From Zobellia galactanivorans (GTDB taxonomy: Bacteria; Bacteroidota; Bacteroidia; Flavobacteriales; Flavobacteriaceae), in NCBI RefSeq assembly GCF_000973105.1, contig NC_015844.1, positions 2,910,501 through 2,974,500 on the forward strand: DNA of 64,000 bases, given 5' to 3'. Below, piece by piece: positions 61,969 through 64,000 of the stretch. A program made the translations under genes and the position numbers. Under the pieces are notes generated by a model. The model was not told the origin of the DNA, searched no databases, and worked only from the letters and a program-made list of their open reading frames with translations. The stretch's first letter is position 1; each line of letters begins with the position of its first letter.

Positions 61969-62494
61969 GGGGTTTTGATGTTACAAATTGAAAGAACAGC
62001 TCTATTTTTTGAGAAAATAACACATAAAATTTGCTCGATGTTACATAAAAGACAGTTTTTTCAAATACTTTATGAAAAACAAGGTTGGTTTTTGTTAAAA
62101 AAATCGGAATTATTGAATAATACGTATTTTGATAAGTTTTTGTTAAAATAACACTGATTCACTTGGTCTAAAGTAAGTAAAACCTTTCAATTATTGAATT
62201 GAATTATAGTGTTTTGTTGAAATTTATAGGATTTTGTTGTTTGGGTGACTTTGTTCATTATGATGAAATTGGCTTTTCTTGTGGTTTTATCGGGGGTCGG
62301 AATAGGTGTGTTTTTGAAGGTGGGGCGGAAGTGTTATTTTGATTACAGGGTATATGTCGGTTTTAGGCCGTGGGTCTTGGCTTTTTGGGTTTAAGAGACT
62401 TTATATTAATGTGTCTTTTTTTTCTTGATTGAGGGTGGATTTTTTCCGATGAGGGTTTCTAAAACAAATTTCTTGGAAAATTAATGGCAAACTA
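61969..62494. other. Non-coding divergent gap between SusC2 and rpsL
   Basis: About 525 bp of AT-rich DNA with no supportable gene. The only short frames start inside the region and have no coding character. It carries the divergent promoters. Confidence 0.5.
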
Positions 62495-62525
62495 TTTGAA
62501 TTTCTGTGAAATAGTATTACATTTG
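62495..62525 (+). promoter_or_regulatory. Consensus Bacteroidota promoter of the str operon
   Basis: TTTG at 62495-62498 and TACATTTG at 62518-62525 are separated by 19 nt, the exact -33/-7 consensus (TTTG, N19, TAnnTTTG). It lies 42 nt upstream of the rpsL ATG at 62568. It is the best promoter match in the window. Confidence 0.75.
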
Positions 62526-62567
62526 CCGACCCTTAAACAAGGGCTTATTTATACATATATATTTAGT

Positions 62568-62942
62568 ATGCCAACAATTTCACAATTAGTACGAAAAGGA
62601 AGGTCCACGATTACTAAGAAGAGTAAATCGGCGGCTTTGGATTCGTGTCCTCAAAGAAGGGGTGTTTGTACTCGTGTTTATACGACTACGCCAAAGAAAC
62701 CAAATTCAGCTATGAGAAAAGTAGCGAGGGTTAGGTTGACCAATGGTAAGGAAGTGAACGCTTACATACCCGGAGAAGGACATAACCTCCAAGAGCACTC
62801 GATAGTATTAGTAAGGGGCGGAAGGGTGAAGGATTTGCCAGGTGTTAGATACCATATCGTTAGAGGTGCTTTGGATACTGCAGGTGTTGCAGGAAGGACT
62901 CAACGTAGGTCTAAGTACGGTGCAAAACGCCCTAAGAAGTAA
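62568..62942 (+). CDS. rpsL: 30S ribosomal protein uS12
   Basis: uS12 (124 aa from ATG 62568) is a decoding-centre protein. [12 protein letters not shown] is the family start; an in-frame ATG at 62484 lies upstream of the promoter and is rejected. The motifs [22 protein letters not shown] and [20 protein letters not shown] are intact, with Lys43 and Lys88, whose change causes streptomycin resistance in E. coli, in the wild-type state. It heads the str operon rpsL-rpsG-fusA. Confidence 0.98.
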   Translation: MPTISQLVRKGRSTITKKSKSAALDSCPQRRGVCTRVYTTTPKKPNSAMRKVARVRLTNGKEVNAYIPGEGHNLQEHSIVLVRGGRVKDLPGVRYHIVRGALDTAGVAGRTQRRSKYGAKRPKK

Positions 62943-63016
62943 ATGAACAAAGGGTGGTTAGGTGAAGGTCGTGACAATAGTTTCGACGGTAGCTTAAAAT
63001 CCGAAATTATTAAGTA

Positions 63017-63493
63017 ATGAGAAAAAGACAGGCAAAAAAAAGACCACTTTTACCGGATCCGAGATTTAACGATCAATTGGTGACGCGTTTCGTCAATATG
63101 ATGATGTGGGACGGTAAGAAGTCTATCGCTTTTAGTGTTTTTTACGATGCAATGGATATCGTAGAAGAAAAAAAGACCGATGACGAAAAAACTGCTTTAG
63201 AGCTTTGGAAAGATGCTCTTTCCAATGTGATGCCTCACGTTGAGGTGAGAAGTAGAAGGGTTGGTGGGGCTACGTTCCAGATTCCGATGCAAATCAGACC
63301 GGACCGTAAGATATCTACCGCAATGAAATGGCTTATCAGTTTCGCTAGAAAGCGTAACGAGAAAGGTATGGCCCAAAAATTGGCAGCTGAGGTTCTTGCC
63401 GCTTCGAAAGAAGAAGGTGCAGCTGTTAAAAAGAGAGTTGATACGCATAAAATGGCTGAGGCCAATAAGGCATTTTCCCACTTTAGATTTTAA
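63017..63493 (+). CDS. rpsG: 30S ribosomal protein uS7
   Basis: uS7 (158 aa) nucleates assembly of the 30S head. [38 protein letters not shown] at the start and [25 protein letters not shown] in the middle are the family hallmarks. It lies 74 bp after rpsL and 6 bp before fusA. The length is normal. Confidence 0.98.
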   Translation: MRKRQAKKRPLLPDPRFNDQLVTRFVNMMMWDGKKSIAFSVFYDAMDIVEEKKTDDEKTALELWKDALSNVMPHVEVRSRRVGGATFQIPMQIRPDRKISTAMKWLISFARKRNEKGMAQKLAAEVLAASKEEGAAVKKRVDTHKMAEANKAFSHFRF

Positions 63494-63499
63494 TCAGAA

Positions 63500-64000
63500 A
63501 TGGCAAGAGATTTAAAATACACAAGAAATATAGGTATTGCGGCACATATCGATGCCGGTAAGACCACTACGACGGAGCGTATACTTTTTTATACGGGTGT
63601 AAGCCATAAAATAGGGGAGGTGCATGATGGTGCTGCAACTATGGACTGGATGGAGCAAGAGCAAGAGCGTGGTATCACCATTACCTCTGCGGCTACTACC
63701 TGTACATGGAAGTTTCCTTTGGAAAACGCAAAACCGTTACCTGAAACAAAAGATTACCACTTTAATATTATAGATACCCCGGGACACGTTGATTTTACCG
63801 TTGAGGTAAACCGATCTTTGCGTGTGCTGGATGGTTTGGTCTTCCTTTTTAGTGCTGTTGATGGTGTTGAGCCTCAATCAGAGACAAACTGGAGATTGGC
63901 CGATAACTATAAAGTGCCACGTATTGGTTTCGTGAACAAAATGGACCGTCAAGGAGCTAACTTCTTGAATGTCTGTAAGCAAGTGAAGGAAATGCTCGGT
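63500..64000 (+). CDS. fusA: Elongation factor G (5' part, cut by window end)
   Basis: The first 167 codons of EF-G start with ATG at 63500 ([23 protein letters not shown]) and run open to the end of the window. The G1 loop AHIDAGKTT, the switch [11 protein letters not shown]3 DTPGH and G4 NKMD (FVNKMDRQG) are all visible. It promotes ribosomal translocation with GTP. It begins 6 bp after rpsG in the str operon. The C-terminal domains lie outside the window. Confidence 0.97.
   Translation, partial: MARDLKYTRNIGIAAHIDAGKTTTTERILFYTGVSHKIGEVHDGAATMDWMEQEQERGITITSAATTCTWKFPLENAKPLPETKDYHFNIIDTPGHVDFTVEVNRSLRVLDGLVFLFSAVDGVEPQSETNWRLADNYKVPRIGFVNKMDRQGANFLNVCKQVKEMLG

Noticed and set aside
62484-62567. 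N-terminal extension of rpsL
   Set aside because: It lies upstream of and across the consensus promoter, and uS12 begins at [12 protein letters not shown].
1-64000. CRISPR arrays, tRNA or rRNA genes, prophage, defence islands
   Set aside because: I looked for regular spaced repeats, cloverleaf-like sequences, and integrase or defence-type proteins and found none I could support.

Overview
The window looks like chromosome of a marine Flavobacteriaceae bacterium (Bacteroidota; Zobellia or Maribacter-like, inferred from protein style and gene order). The signs are two SusC/SusD outer-membrane uptake loci, a type IX secretion (T9SS) type B cargo locus with its PorP/SprF partner, AT-rich leaders that mostly lack Shine-Dalgarno sequences, and promoter boxes of the Bacteroidota TAnnTTTG type.

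Layout. 1-5.9 kb: envelope biogenesis cluster (DUF6089 barrel, uppS, bamA, two OmpH/Skp chaperones) closed by a strong terminator. 5.9-8.4 kb: a gene-poor stretch with a solo IS end, then a complete 1328-bp IS256-type element whose transposase is frameshifted; its target duplication spans the stop codon of the next gene. 8.4-14.9 kb (minus strand): a lipoprotein with two beta/gamma-crystallin-like motifs, a KASIII-methyltransferase-GT2 operon, and gcvP. 15-17.6 kb: UbiA-like membrane protein, an ECF sigma factor with a small zinc anti-sigma candidate, a rhodanese lipoprotein and a deoxyribonucleotidase. 17.9-24.4 kb: purK-purE-(EF-hand membrane protein)-M3 peptidase, divergent from an HPRT-adenylate kinase fusion and obgE. 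24.5-33 kb: a DUF4136 lipoprotein, a small membrane-anchored protein, a 2016-aa thioester alpha-2-macroglobulin, an SDR and a cupin. 33-39 kb: T9SS type B adhesin, PorP/SprF and OmpA/PD40 protein. 39-49.5 kb: mpl, radC, a deacetylase-like protein, a HAD phosphatase, a lipoprotein/DUF5723 pair, a secreted protein, rarA, rhomboid and rlmB. 49.6-61.9 kb (minus strand): two SusC-SusD-lipoprotein trios in tandem. 62.5-64 kb: start of the str operon (rpsL, rpsG, partial fusA).

How it fits together. Much of the window serves the cell envelope: undecaprenyl carrier synthesis (UppS), barrel assembly (BamA, Skp), peptidoglycan recycling (Mpl), nutrient import (SusCD), surface secretion (PorP/SprF plus a type B CTD protein) and a possible protease trap (A2M). 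The rest is core metabolism, stress or repair, and translation. The two SusC genes share a nearly identical leader and signal-peptide cassette about 90 bp upstream of and into the gene. It begins with a TATGCATGCATA-type palindrome that recurs upstream of the KASIII operon, which is the most system-like unexplained signal here. I see no CRISPR array, rRNA, tRNA, prophage or recognisable defence island.
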